From positions 62,001-126,000 of the forward strand of contig NOWV01000171.1 in assembly GCA_003344405.1 (NCBI GenBank): DNA of 64,000 nucleotides, given 5' to 3'. Source of the stretch: Trichoplax sp. H2. Lineage: Eukaryota > Placozoa > Uniplacotomia > Trichoplacea. The position numbers were made by a program, and so were the translations under genes. Positions 30,801 to 41,952 of the stretch are shown here, in pieces (position 1 is the first letter of the stretch; each line of letters begins with the position of its first letter). The notes under the pieces were generated by a model. The model searched no databases. It saw only the letters and a program-made list of their open reading frames with translations, and was not told where the DNA came from.

Positions 30801-30980
30801 TGATTGGATGTTGCATGTCCGGCAAAATAAATGATTGAATTCATTCCCTTTCTACGATAGGTTGGTAAATTCTATTGCCAATCACCTGTGACATCTATGA
30901 CTGCTATTATGTCTTGGGACAATTCTGGTATCCTTTGTGGTGATTACTTGGGAAATATCTATTTGCTGCGATATATGTAG
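15893..30980 (+). CDS. TEP1: Telomerase protein component 1 / vault-associated TROVE-NACHT-WD40 protein
   Basis: TEP1 binds telomerase RNA and vault RNA in vertebrates and is a stable part of the vault particle. I rebuilt 57 exons from ATG 15893 to TAG 30978-30980. They sum to 7698 nt (2565 residues; human TEP1 is 2627) with no internal stop and every phase matching. Order: Ser/Thr-rich N-terminus (exons 15893-16046, 16358-16814, 17206-17356), TROVE module, DUF4062, NACHT NTPase, WD40 repeats (listed as separate entries). Landmarks colinear with the human protein include LPSDWIEVAELYQ, KRMKLPVPETWE, SSTFLDMHGERD, DLRWG, RYPCKWGG and ILYCGKKGCGKTAL, plus the C-terminal GDYLGNIYLLRY. The human protein's N-terminal 30-residue TEP1 repeats are absent, replaced by low-complexity Ser/Thr/Asn sequence. 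PRMT3 lies head-to-head upstream; aminopeptidase A converges downstream. Confidence 0.95.
16959..16983. repeat. (TA)n microsatellite in TEP1 intron 2
   Basis: About a dozen uninterrupted TA dinucleotides inside the intron between exons 16358-16814 and 17206-17356. Confidence 0.95.
17206..21058 (+). other. TEP1: TEP1 exons 3-18: linker and TROVE (RNA-binding) module
   Basis: Exons: 17206-17356, 17516-17650, 17846-18007, 18141-18237, 18329-18566, 18689-18746, 18834-18933, 19079-19188, 19298-19382, 19517-19589, 19666-19846, 19953-20109, 20163-20275, 20372-20514, 20598-20669, 20968-21058. Residues about 255-860 correspond to TROVE, the ring-shaped RNA-binding module shared with Ro60. HEAT-like part: IYDPEFILKVSLYTRQELGIRT...PSDWIEVAELYQ. 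Second conserved part: FTLKQLIRKLHI...PAEHVMALIGK, then LPFIATLRNLRNL and SKLFPFRF. The von Willebrand A-like half reads GSTLILCNVADVMK, so no DxSxS metal-site motif is visible there. An acidic, basic-rich insertion (KRKKSSQNKKTDK, DDSEDEEE) lies at 18340-18480. Confidence 0.85.
21140..22298 (+). other. TEP1: TEP1 exons 19-23: DUF4062 region
   Basis: Exons 21140-21210, 21308-21484, 21581-21823, 21971-22084, 22172-22298. The DUF4062 signature starts at about residue 887: VRVFISSTFLDMHGERDIL, then VDLRWGINEAD, LELCLTEVQRSDYFIAILGQRYGWCPQGYEVP and PPNRSVTELEIQQAI. This fold is common just before NACHT domains in TEP1 and NWD1/NPHP3-type proteins. The following RYPCKWGGI block is diagnostic of TEP1. 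Confidence 0.9.
22409..25395 (+). other. TEP1: TEP1 exons 24-35: NACHT NTPase and helical region
   Basis: Exons 22409-22585, 22672-22841, 22925-23075, 23258-23533, 23656-23788, 23897-24090, 24243-24342, 24435-24523, 24602-24710, 24809-24858, 25063-25106, 25218-25395. Walker A GKKGCGKT (about residues 1151-1158) is intact. Walker B is VIIFIDGLDQL in the third exon. MNVLISKREASSPLFLTLACEELRMF follows, as in NACHT winged-helix regions. The module ends with ALPYHL and LLCDLKFITAKCKLGLV. ATP/GTP-binding residues are present, so nucleotide binding is expected. Confidence 0.9.
25681..30980 (+). other. TEP1: TEP1 exons 36-57: WD40 repeat domain
   Basis: Exons 25681-25776, 25865-25989, 26140-26289, 26427-26538, 26651-26770, 26857-26955, 27044-27206, 27461-27549, 27719-27864, 28008-28101, 28201-28308, 28418-28555, 28714-28843, 28972-29030, 29108-29230, 29328-29413, 29520-29595, 29694-29839, 29929-30048, 30186-30498, 30643-30747, 30861-30980. 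About 900 residues of WD40 blades, e.g. SASLDGNISVWD, SASLDGNVIIWK, SDDHKVKLW, SWDSTIKIWE. Many exons end at the D-x-x-V-K strand, so introns fall repeatedly at the same place in the blade. Probably two or more propellers that scaffold RNA-protein assemblies. Confidence 0.9.
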
Positions 30981-31881
30981 CGCTTGATTCTTGATTAAAA
31001 TACTAGACGAATTTATCCAAGAGTTGCCATCTAGGCAGAAACGAACGTACTGTAAATGCTTAATTTTTCTACGTTGATTTACGCTCAATGAGTGGTACCT
31101 AACCATTTATAATAATTGATTTCGTATTGTATGTGGTATATTACATGTTACATAAAGATCCGTTCGGTCAGTACCTTGGATGAATATATATATACCGAAT
31201 AAATATTTATCCTTATATTCAATACTCAGCATGAAAGCTAATAAGACGATAGGCTATATTTGCTACTGTCCTATTGTACAGTCAGTATACGGTGGTATTC
31301 AGTGTAAAGAATGCCGTCCGATGCAGCTTGTATTGTGCCAGATTAATATGAAATTAACACAACACTACTCGGATAGTTTACATGATAGGCAGTCACAAGC
31401 AAACTAATTAAATTATCATGCGATCAATGAATAATATTCGTTCATTTTGAGTCTAAGAAGTTGTTTATTAGAGAAGTAGTAGTAAGCACCTTCCTGTAAT
31501 CAAAAAGATAGCAAATGAAGGCGCAAAATTAGCTAAAGTTACAAAGTTTAATATTCCGCAACTACACTGTAAAACTGGACAGGTAATAAGAATGCATTGA
31601 ATAATAAGACTAAGACTTACAAATCATGGCGTACTACCACTAATAAGAATTAAAAATTATCACTCAAACGAAAAAATCTTAAAATAATTACCTCCATTAC
31701 GACAATAACTGGTGCTCTTAAACTTAAAAACTACGAAATGCCAACACTTTTTAATGTTAAATTCATTAATTATAGATGCTATTTAAGCACCTCATTAGTG
31801 CCTATTCCTTACAATATTTAAACATAAGTTTCTTGCGCAAAGTAACAAAGTAAACGATGGTAAGAGATACATCACGAAGTA
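30981..31881. other. Convergent spacer between TEP1 and aminopeptidase A
   Basis: AATAAA at 31198-31203 is a polyadenylation-signal candidate for TEP1, about 220 bases past its stop. Open frames here (plus, 31180-31407; plus, around 31470-31590) match nothing and are not called. Confidence 0.4.
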
Positions 31882-34800
31882 TTAAACATTCCTTTTTAGC
31901 CAGTCTTCTGCAACTCTTTCATAACTATTGATCCACGAAATTCTGTTCTTAATACTTTCAACAGACTGCTTAACAGCGTTAGCACCTGTGCCTACATCAG
32001 GATTCTGTCTGAAGAAATCTTCAACCTAGAGAAAGGCATACACAACTTATTAATATACAGTATAGTCATCCATGCAATCTTCAGGGTTGTTAAAATACTA
32101 GATTCACTCTTGCTTCAATCTTAAACTTGCCTGCTTCAATCTAAATTGTGATGCAAACCGTCCAGCAGTATTTCTGATTAAGCTACCAAAGGAAAAGAAA
32201 CTGCCGCCATACCTTTAACAAAATGTACAAATTTTAGTCATAATTATAAACATTCCCTTGATTCGAATACTAGTAAACATCATATAATGTATAAGATTTT
32301 ACGTTTTCCTAATATATGCCCAATTAGCACGAACGAAGTCCCATGCGAGAGGCCTGCCAACCAAGTTATTGGCAATGTAACCAATAACAACAGTAGAATC
32401 TTGGGAACGAACTTTAGCAGGATCAATGGACCACCTTAAGTACCTACAAACAGTTCAATAATTTTTTGAATGTTTAGTGTACGAGAATTAAGTTAATTAA
32501 TCATTGCAATTGGTAAATCCATCATCAGAAGTCACAATGTACCTATTCAGAATCCACGGTTCCTTTGAATATGACAAAGCATCTAATATAGTTCGTTTTT
32601 CGGAAGCGACATTCGTTTTATAGAAGTAATTATACAGGAAATCCCACTCTGCGATACCTCCATTAGCTATACCAAAACGGTATACAACCGCCTTCAAGTT
32701 CGGTTTTACGCTAATGTTGAATAGACGATTGATCTCACTATCCCCGCTTTGCAAAAAGTCACCTTGACTATGCAAGTATTCTGTATTTCCAGGTAAAATT
32801 AAATATCAACATTAACTTACGCATTATTTGTGGGGTCCGCCATAAAGCGACGGAAAAGCAAAGTTGCATTATCTAAACATGGCTTGTATCCAAATCCACA
32901 ACCAATAGTTAAGGCCGACATGCGCAATAATCTGATTAAATTTGATGGCTTATATCAATTATTGAAATTATGGTAATTTTATAATTTTAAGGTAGTAATT
33001 AGTATGTTCAGTTTTTTAAAGCTTACTATTAATACATAATTATAGTAAAAGTTAAAAATACTCACTTCTGAGTATGACTCCCTTTGTCTTCAAAGCCAAT
33101 CGTGTCCAATAAAGGCTTTAATTGCTTCAAGTAATATTGCTAAATAATAGGGTATATAAATAAAAGCTCATAATAAGCTTATCACATTCATAATGTGAGA
33201 TTATTTTATTATAGTTGTATAATTAAATATATGTGTCTAAGTATACATATCTGTCATTTACACTAACCGAAAAGTAACCGTAGGATGAACGATATGATAT
33301 GATGGATCCAATAGCGCCAAGTACAGAGTTTGCAGTCCTCCAAGGAACATAGCTTCTTTCTTTCGTAAGATACTTTGTTGTACCAAAAGCGATGTCGTAA
33401 CTGAGCTGGCCAACTCTACAAAACGAGAAATTAGCGTAACAAGTTTATACAGGACAAAACCTTGAGAAGTACTTGGAGACTTCAAGGGTTCATTATAATT
33501 ATCGATCAGTCCCTTATTACCTTGCAAGATTAAAAGCGTCATCAAGTAGATTGGAGAAATCTCTTTTTGATAATGCCTGTCACGCATACGGAAAGCAACG
33601 ATCAGTATTTCATGAATATTTCAATACGTTATAAGCACATATGTCAAACACTATAAAATCAATCAACATTTTTTAAATGCACGCCATCATTATTGGAAAA
33701 ACTTACCGGTTGTGTTTTCTGCATTTCCTGGATGAGGAGATTCCAATTACTTACTGGATAGTTAACTCGGTAATAGCCATAAGCATCTTTGTTGGCCTTC
33801 AGCCAAGTACCAGCTGGCCAAGCTATATTGAGAGCTATTTAGGAATTTAAAATTACATAATTACCAAACTTGTTGTAAAGTACAAAATACTCAAACACAA
33901 CATTGGATTTTAGATCGCTACAGTACTTGCAAAATACTTTTAATCTATCTAACTATTTATAATCCACATATGCATGAACGTAGCTTACTGGAACTCATGT
34001 TAACCATTGCACTTCGAATTGTGTTCGGCGAATTTCCAAGAATGTATTTAAGCGGGATATTCCACTTGTATCTATTAATTTAAAGCAATTAGCCAAGTCT
34101 AGCTTTCTGATAAGCTTACGCGGATCAAATTTTATTCATCTTTAATAAATGTAATTAGAGATACTACTAATAATAAATAAATATTATCATACCCATAGGG
34201 TGACCTGAATTTTGAGGTTGCTGGGTCAACCTCGGGATTTTTATTATTGGGATCCAACAAGAAACGTTTTTGTGAGAGTCGAGCTTGAGAACCTGTATTC
34301 GTGATAGTAACGACAGGAAATCCCATTTGCAGTGTCCAAGTATCCATAACATCAGTAACATTTATCCTGTAAGAAATGGCCTTAAATGTTGCCATAATAA
34401 TTCGATCAATGATGTGCTACGGGCAATTAACTACAGAACTTTATGATAGTGCTTGTAAATCATTAATATACATATCCGATTAAATTTTACCTCCGATAAA
34501 GTTTGCCAAAGATCTCGAGTTACAGCATTCCGATATTCGAATTTTTTTAAGTATCTCTACATTTAAGAAAAGTAAACGTACGATAAAGAGATAATCTAAA
34601 AACTTTTAAGCCATCAATGTGCAATCAGTTTTAGAATATATGTCATACCGAAATGCCATTCTTGAAATCCAAATTACCCATCATATCTCTCATCATTCTA
34701 ATGATCGATGCACCCTACATTATAATTGAAAGATTACTTACTAACTTCTATTACAGTACCAACGTTTCAAAAAAATTAAAATATCCACAATTCAAAAATA

Positions 34801-37800
34801 GGTTTCAAAGAGAACAGACCTTCGCGTAAGAAATTGTGTCGAAAACTTCATTAATTTCGTCGGGATGATAAACAGTAACTTGGACAGGATGTGAAGTTAC
34901 AAATGCATCCAAAGAGAAGGCGCGCTGTACGTCGATAGGTACAAATTGATCGAGCTATTCAAACAAAGAGCACAACAATTGTAAATTTTTAGCAATATAA
35001 AACTATAGGGAAATCACGTATTATCTATCCACTGTGGTGATCATCATTCTCTAATTATTGGGGAAATTTAAAATTATGTATTACCATTTCCCATGTAGGT
35101 TGATAATGATCAGTGCCGAGATATTCCATGAAACTAGCAAAGCCTTCGTTAAGCCAAAGATCATCCCACCACTTCATAGTGACTAAATTACCAAACCACT
35201 ACATGTTCAAATAGAAATTGAATAACTTAGTTCACAACAAGAGAGTAACGTAGGAGCTCATATCAATAATTTTTATTAACCATATGAGCCAATTCATGAG
35301 CCACTACATAAGCAACACGTTGCTGATTGTTAGCTGCAGAGACATTTGGATCATATAATAAAGCAGTTTCGCGATAGAGAATTAAACCCCAATTTTCCAT
35401 GGCCCCAGCAGCAAAGTCAGGAACTGCTACCATGTCTATTAGTTATTAAGGTGGCGATAGGTATCAAGCGATTAGCAAAGCAAGAATAATGAAATGTATC
35501 AAACAACAAACTAATTACCGCATTATCAAGCATTACCTTGTTTCGGCAATGGGAAAGGAATACCGAAAAAATCTTCGAAGTAATCAGTTATATTAACACC
35601 ACCAATTAAAGCGAAATTGCCCTGATTGATAGTATCGGTAGTTGCCCAAACCCTTATCTAGATCCAATTTTAGTAAAATTTAGCTCCGCTGAGAAATTTT
35701 TAATTAATTTTAAATTGTATAAACAGGCAACATGAAACATAATGCTGTTTACTATTTATGTTAACATACCGGTACTCTGTTTTTGGTCATCATTTCGATG
35801 TAAGTAAAATCGGCTAACACAAATGCAAGTAAGTACGAACTCATCCTAACACTGGCTGTAATAAATTGAAATATCGATCGTTAAGTACAGTTTCTATTTT
35901 AACAATAATAAAACAACGTATGCAAAGACTGAAATTTAATTACCAGGCTACATCAATGGTCAATGTATCAAGGTGACAATACAACCTGCAAAGTCTTTCT
36001 TTGTACTGTACTACGCTAGATATGAAGTATCGTTCACTAAACTTACTGTTGTAGTCATATCTTCTAAAACCAGGGCGATTAGGTATTGTAACATTTCTTT
36101 GAATTGGCATATTCCATAGAACGCTCGTATAATTTGATTGAGTAATGATTGTTGCTGTAAAATTGGCCTTCAATTCAGGCTCATCAAAGAGAGGTATAAT
36201 CTTACGTGCGTCAGTTGGTTGACATTGGCTAGCTGCGATATTTCTAAATTGGAAAAAATAACATTGCATAAAATTTTAGAAATGCAACAAATTTACTTCA
36301 CAATTGTTAGGATTTACAGCAACACATTGACGTAACGATTGCTTCCCCCTCAATTTTTTTTTTTAATTCCGTCATTTCGATACTCGATTAACAAATTTAA
36401 AGTAACCTATCGTGCCGTTCGCATTGGCAACCCTACCCATCAAATACGACATAAGTAATTTCTCCTACTTTAAAATAAACTCCATATCTAAAAATGAAGA
36501 GCCGCTTGTGCTACAATAATGATCACAACATTTGTTTTGGCACATGGCACTACGACTGGTGTTGACAACGCTAAACCGTAGTACAGTACAGTATAGTGAA
36601 TTATTTACAGTACTTTGCGCGATTGTAATTTCGAAACTGGCCAATCAAATTCAGCTTCCAATTTACGTCACAGAGAGGCTGATTTGATAGATTGTTGTTC
36701 CGTCGAGGACACGTTTCATGTGGTCATGTAACCAGCATTCAGTGCGCACTTTTTAGAGCTCCAGTAGTAGGGTAAAAGGATTACAGCACGGTAGGAAAAG
36801 GATTACAGGCACTGTACGTACAGTACAATCATGGACTACTACAGTACAGTACTATATGTACAAAAAACACTGTAGACTGTAGTCCATGGTACTGTACTGT
36901 GCCAGAGACTTCTCCGATAGGGCAATACGGTACAGTGGAAAACTCTCTTTAAAATGAGAGTCTGCTGAATCAGCCGCCAGAGTCAATTAGCCATTTAATT
37001 AATAATGACTTGGAACCATCACTGAACGGACGGCAAAATCAAAATAATACAGTACTGTAAAATCTCCAATCTATTTATCTACTGTACAGCAGCTAAAGGT
37101 GTGGCCCAAAGTAACGCACATTGGGGGACGCTAGAAATTTTTCCTTTTACCTTGATGGCTTGATGCCCGTTGATGGAAAGGAAGACTAAAACTTTTGATT
37201 TACCGCACCGTATTTGCACGGTATAGTAGTATATGGTTTACGTATCTAAACATAGCAGAGCCCAGTATTGCTCTGAGACATGATACGTCTGTGTCCAGTC
37301 TGTGACTGATTTAGTTGGACACTTACAGCACAGCATGTTGAACGTCATTGTCGAAAGCGAATATGCGTAAGTAAATAATTACCTTGTCGCATAAGCACAC
37401 AACGTTGTTGTAATTAGGTGAACAGTTTCTGTACAATGCTTACGATGTGCAATTTACTTTTACTTACATTACACGGCCATCCAATTTTGTGTAAGTACTT
37501 TTATACAAGCCGTTCAACGCAGTAGATAATGCTGCCCTAAAATTAAATCGGACGTAATAGATTCCAGGATTAAGCGGGCTAGCCAGCACAATGTAGTAAT
37601 AATCATTTAGCGCAAAAGCATTATGTTCGGATATCGTTAACGGGTTGCCAAAATTACGTGTAGACGAAACCACTGGGGAACCTACTAATGTCATTTGCTT
37701 CATATGAACAATAATGATATTCGTTTGTGAAGTAACGGAGATTTCGATATCATTTTGGCCAGTAAACTGCAAGCCAATCATATCTACATCCAAAGAAAAC

Positions 37801-38150
37801 CAGTACTGAATTGGAACAATATTTTTGGGAAGCCGAATGTTATTGACCGCCGGATATCTCGATGTCGGTTTAGGTGCGGTAGGTTTGACTGTAGCAACAG
37901 TTCGAGTTGTGGTAGAACCTGAACTTTGAGTCATGCCAGGTCTTGTGGTCATCGATGGCCGCGTTGTAGCCATAGTTGCCTGGGTACCGCCAGATCCTTG
38001 TGCACTTCCTCTAGGAACAACACCAGCCATAATGCCAACCAATACGATCAAACCGATAGCAACAGCAACTGCAATGATTAGATGACACTTGCTACAGTAG
38101 TAACCATTTGGTTTCTTTTCTCGCACTTCAAAATCCGTTCCTTTTTCCAT
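31882..38150 (-). CDS. Type II membrane M1 zinc aminopeptidase, gene A (active-site intact)
   Basis: APN-like ectopeptidase removing N-terminal residues from extracellular peptides. Twenty exons, 1000 residues: 37468-38150, 36047-36243, 35770-35855, 35537-35657, 35281-35435, 35085-35198, 34820-34954, 34649-34714, 34491-34556, 34193-34380, 33989-34071, 33707-33834, 33521-33576, 33268-33415, 33066-33139, 32821-32931, 32543-32767, 32303-32443, 32131-32212, 31882-32025 (TAA). Short cytosolic tail, membrane helix at residues 24-45, Thr/Ser-rich stalk (about 55-95), then the M1 fold. GAMEN is at 373-377, the HELAH zinc site at 409-413, the third zinc ligand Glu432 (exact 18-residue gap) and catalytic Tyr495. 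The ERAP1_C-like helical domain follows. Intron 19 has a GC donor (CAG|GCAAGT); all others are GT-AG. Head-to-head with gene B. Substrate specificity cannot be read from sequence. Confidence 0.95.
36577..36910. repeat. GTACAGTAC clusters in the first intron of aminopeptidase A
   Basis: Short palindromic runs at 36577-36600 and 36812-36905, inside the 1224-base intron 36244-37467. The latter contains 'CATGGACTACTACAGTACAG' and its near inverse 'CTGTAGTCCATGGTACTG', an imperfect hairpin of about 15-bp arms around 36831-36895. Confidence 0.6.
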
Positions 38151-38743
38151 CTTGTTTATTTAATGTGTTATAGTAAATAGAACTTCCTACAACTGCAATC
38201 GTCACAAACTGTCGAAACACAGAAGCAGAAATAACTGCGAGGAGTACGAACTGTGAGTTGGCAGGAGAAAAAATAAAAAATAAAAAAAAAACAATCAAGA
38301 CAGGCTAACTCAGTTCCGTTAACTGATCAGAAAAACGCTCTCCTGCCAATGATGATTAAGGGACAGGAGTAGCCAATAAAATAGCATGACCAGCCAACTA
38401 TCGTGTTACCCAGCACGATACAGTTACCGTGCAGTATTGGTCCATCTGATACTAGCCAGTGGTTACTGACATGTGACATAGCACACTGTCTAGTGTACAC
38501 TGCTGTGCGCGGTTGGCTACTATGGTATAGTCACACAGTACAGTATAATTGGTCGCCGTCCTTTGATTAAACGATTAATAATAAAAAAATTAATTAGCAC
38601 TGCCCGTTTAACAAACATCAAATTATCATAATAATAGAGCTTTATTTGATCTGACTCACTTAATAAAAGCTGATGGCAGAACCAGCCAGAACTATGGTAT
38701 ACTTTCTGCCAAGTTTCTATTAACGTTGATGTTGGGCGGAGCC

Positions 38744-38910
38744 TAATGGCGTACAGTACAGTGCACTGTACGGCACTGTTAAAAGTACTGTACAGTACAG
38801 TATTTACAGTATTAGCGTTTCAAACATTTCGATGTACAGTACAGTACAGTACAGTACAGTACTGTACACTGTACCGTACGTACTGTAGTTACCGTACTGT
38901 ACATACTGTA
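38744..38910. repeat. GTACAGTAC palindromic array
   Basis: The longest uninterrupted runs in the window, e.g. about 38833-38880, made of GTACAGTAC units with CTGTACACTGTAC at the centre. About 600 bases upstream of aminopeptidase A. Confidence 0.85.
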
Positions 38911-39008
38911 GAGATCAAGATAAGGTAAATACACGACAGTAAAACGGTATCATGATGACCGTACCACGAAATTGTTACTGACTATCAGTAAGTTTTTGCT
39001 CCCTATTT

Positions 39009-39422
39009 ATGTACTGTACAAGGAAAGGAATTGACCACAAAATTTATAAATTAACTCATCTTATTTTATTATTTTATGTAAGACCACTTGTAACCAGTAT
39101 CATGGCTTTATTGTATGTTCACAGCTTAAATCCCTTCCAAGCTTTCTTTTCTTTCTACTCAAGTAGTGTCACGTATCGCATGATTGACTGGTTTTGGCTA
39201 GTTATTATGCACGTGTTAATAAAACCGATAGGCAGAACAACCGAACAAAAGCGCTCGATTTTTCTTTCAATTTTTTATTTATTTATCATCGTCTGCTATA
39301 TTCGTGCTGTATTTAAATATCAGTTTTATAATGTACTTTATAACTACTGTATATTTAATTACAATACAGCTGTTATATTAACTATCAATACAATAAATAG
39401 GAAATGTTATAGCAGTCAATAA
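39009..39422 (+). CDS. Hypothetical hydrophobic 137-residue open frame, doubtful
   Basis: ATG 39009 to TAA 39420-39422. The translation is rich in Phe, Tyr, Ile and Leu, with three or four possible membrane segments (e.g. LTHLILLFYVRPLVTSIMAL, IFLSIFYLFIIVCYI). AT-rich DNA often yields such hydrophobic frames by chance, and no family is recognised. It overlaps nothing else I call. Listed because it is the longest uninterrupted ATG frame outside recognised genes. Confidence 0.2.
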   Translation: MYCTRKGIDHKIYKLTHLILLFYVRPLVTSIMALLYVHSLNPFQAFFSFYSSSVTYRMIDWFWLVIMHVLIKPIGRTTEQKRSIFLSIFYLFIIVCYIRAVFKYQFYNVLYNYCIFNYNTAVILTINTINRKCYSSQ

Positions 39423-39630
39423 AGTTTCATAGTTGCAGATAAAAAAAGAGCTGAATATATTCACGGTGCTGTTGCATTTCCGCTTTACAATATATTCAAA
39501 TTGACACAATGTGAGTTTTACATTATTGTAGGCCTATCTGAAATTAAAGTTTTCCAAGCAGCTCCTATTTTAACCACGATACAATTCGAAGAGGCACATT
39601 TGTCAAAACCGTCCATAATGCTCACCTGGA

Positions 39631-39784
39631 AAAGAGGATCCAGAATACCATAAACAGACATTGATCTAGGCGAACTTTCGCTGAAACTCACATTGTAAAA
39701 CAATACTAATAAATAGATATCTATAGAATAGATAAGTAAATCGATAGTTGGAATAACGAAGAATAGGATGCCAAACGTTAGCAT
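39631..39784 (-). CDS. Possible first exon of an unrecognised membrane protein, doubtful
   Basis: Minus-strand ATG at 39782-39784 opens MLTFGILFFVIPTIDLLIYS and a second hydrophobic segment, then reaches DPLFQ at a good splice donor (CAG|GTGAGC, reading right to left). The frame stays open to 39518 without the splice. No downstream exon was found, and the resemblance to polytopic membrane proteins is only compositional. Confidence 0.15.
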
Positions 39785-41659
39785 TTACTGCTGCATGCCC
39801 TCAAGGAGTTTTAGTAATTCTATTCATACTCTGTGCCATCATAGCGCTATAATTGAAAATCATTTTGCAAATATTGTATGCCAGTTCACCCCTTATTTAC
39901 TGAGAAAATCGATAAACTGACGACACTGGGTCTAGTCCCTTATCCATCACCACAGGGCATTAGTTGTCTAATTTTCAATACTCGTGCATATAATTTGACT
40001 TATTAAAGATCTTCTCAAGCTTATCCCAATTTACAGTAATGTATGACAGTATTCAGAGTTATACAGTACAGAGTATCATATTCCCTAAACGGTTAATTAA
40101 ACGGACTTTAACATAGCATAACTAATTCGTACACTATGCTGTACAGTGTACAGTATATATTATCTACTGTATAGTACTATACTGTACTGTACTGTACATC
40201 AATCATCAGTCCTCTTTGGGAATAGCCTTTACGAGGAGTTTTCTCAGTGGGGTTCAAGAGTTAGCATTATTATTATTGCATTTGGTGTAACAGCTGTTGT
40301 TTTTACAGTCCATCACATCAACGTCATTAACCCTCTTCAGATCAAAACTACATGTTTTTACTGTATTGCATGATCATTAATTATGTGACAAGTTTGAACC
40401 ACATCATCTACTTCTTTAGTCTGGCATCTGTAGATCCATAGGCTCAGCGAAGTGGTAGACAAGAGTTAGGAGATAGTTGTACAGCCTTTGTTGAAAGCGC
40501 GTAAGGCTTATGTAACTCCACAACAATCGTACAGTCAGGTATGCGATACGCGGTTATAATACAGACGCGCGATACAGGTTTATACCAAATAATCCAATGG
40601 TAACAACATTAAGCCATGCATACATTACTGTACAGGGATGTGCAATTGTGCATAGTATGATCTACAGCATCCATAAGATCTCTTTATCCGCAACGCTGCG
40701 TGATTGATTGTTTTCCAGATTCATGTCTGTGTCATGTACATTAGTACAGTACAGTGGAATGACCAGAAAAATGATAAGCCTCCATGCTTTTTTGCACTGA
40801 AAAGTGGTACTGCTGTACTCGTCTTGTACACTGCACAGAGATCGCGAAAGTGCCTCACTTCTGAGTAACCGATATCGGACGAGTTAGCGCTCTAGGTTTT
40901 TTTCGTTTATCTGTATGGCTTACATCATCAAGTTACGGCAAAGGTGACGTCCACTGTACTGTACTCTAACTGTACATATATATAGGTTAGATTTGTATGA
41001 TATACAGAAACAACATACAAGCCTGAGCTGATATGCATTTTTCATGGTATTTTTCAGATACATTCACTCACTTTTCTACTACATGGTATCAGTTCCGCTA
41101 ATACTGCTGCAGTACTGACAAAAGTTAAATTAAAAGTAAATTAAAATAATAATAATCGCATATTTGAATAAAGAAGAATAATAAAGATATCAGTTTTGAG
41201 GCTAATACTTGATTCGAATCTCTGATAGTGATACTGTACTTTCGATCAATCAATGATTTCTTATTGTTAATTGCGATACTGATAGAGTACAGTACTGTAC
41301 AATCAGGGACTATTAAACGAACGAGATGGGGCAGGAAACGGTTGTTCGGTATGTTCGCTATACTAATAAATCAATAATGTGGAGGCTGATTATTCAATTG
41401 GTCATTTCAATTGTATCGCATATCTGTAAACGGTACACTATACTGTATGCGATTGGCGTCAAAAATTAGCTGCTATTATCCTACTACCTTGCTGTAAGTT
41501 GGTTTTATGCAGTATGGTATACAGTTTCAATGTTTCATCGGTAGCATATAGTACAACGACCGAAAAAATGATAAGCCCTCCAAATTAGTTTACTTTACGC
41601 TATGGTCGTTTCCTGTTCCGTTTCTTTCTTTTTCTTTCTTTAGTCATTCGGACTACTAC

Positions 41660-41800
41660 AGTAGATATACTGTACAGTACTGTACTATGCAGTGTACTGT
41701 ACAGTACTGTACAGCATACAGTGTACCGTACGATTGTCATCATTGAGTAACCACGGTATATCGACTTCTATTGTACAGTGTACACTGTACAGTACATTAT
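41660..41800. repeat. GTACTGTAC palindromic array
   Basis: Runs of CTGTACAGTACTGTAC with variants (GTACCGTACG, GTACACTGTACAGTAC). About 1.3 kb upstream of aminopeptidase B. Confidence 0.8.
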
Positions 41801-41931
41801 TTTGACGCTTAACCAATCAAAATCTATCTTTTGAGAAAACGCATCACGTGCAAAATCCAAACAAATTATATTATTTAATGTCATATTATTATATATTACC
41901 TATATATATTATATTGTCATATGTCACGATA

Positions 41932-41952
41932 TATATGTCACCGTGACATATA
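41932..41952. repeat. 21-bp near-perfect palindrome
   Basis: TATATGTCAC and GTGACATATA are exact reverse complements separated by one base. A partial extra copy (ATATGTCACG) lies just before it. Could be a transcription-factor dimer site or chance in AT-rich DNA. Confidence 0.5.

Noticed and set aside
31455-31600. Plus-strand open stretch KKIANEGAKLAKVTKFN ending at a donor-like GTAATA
   Set aside because: About 43 codons between stops, no ATG, no partner exon and no recognised family; convergent spacer.
33268-33415. Apparent frameshift in aminopeptidase A exon 14
   Set aside because: Caused by miscounting a GAAA run on the first reading; the correct reading is in frame ([12 protein letters not shown]).
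39009-39784. A complete membrane-protein gene
   Set aside because: Only two isolated hydrophobic frames on opposite strands; no exon chain could be built, so both are kept only as doubtful entries.
41161-41230. TTCGAATC, resembling a tRNA T-loop
   Set aside because: No matching acceptor stem, D-arm or anticodon arm upstream.
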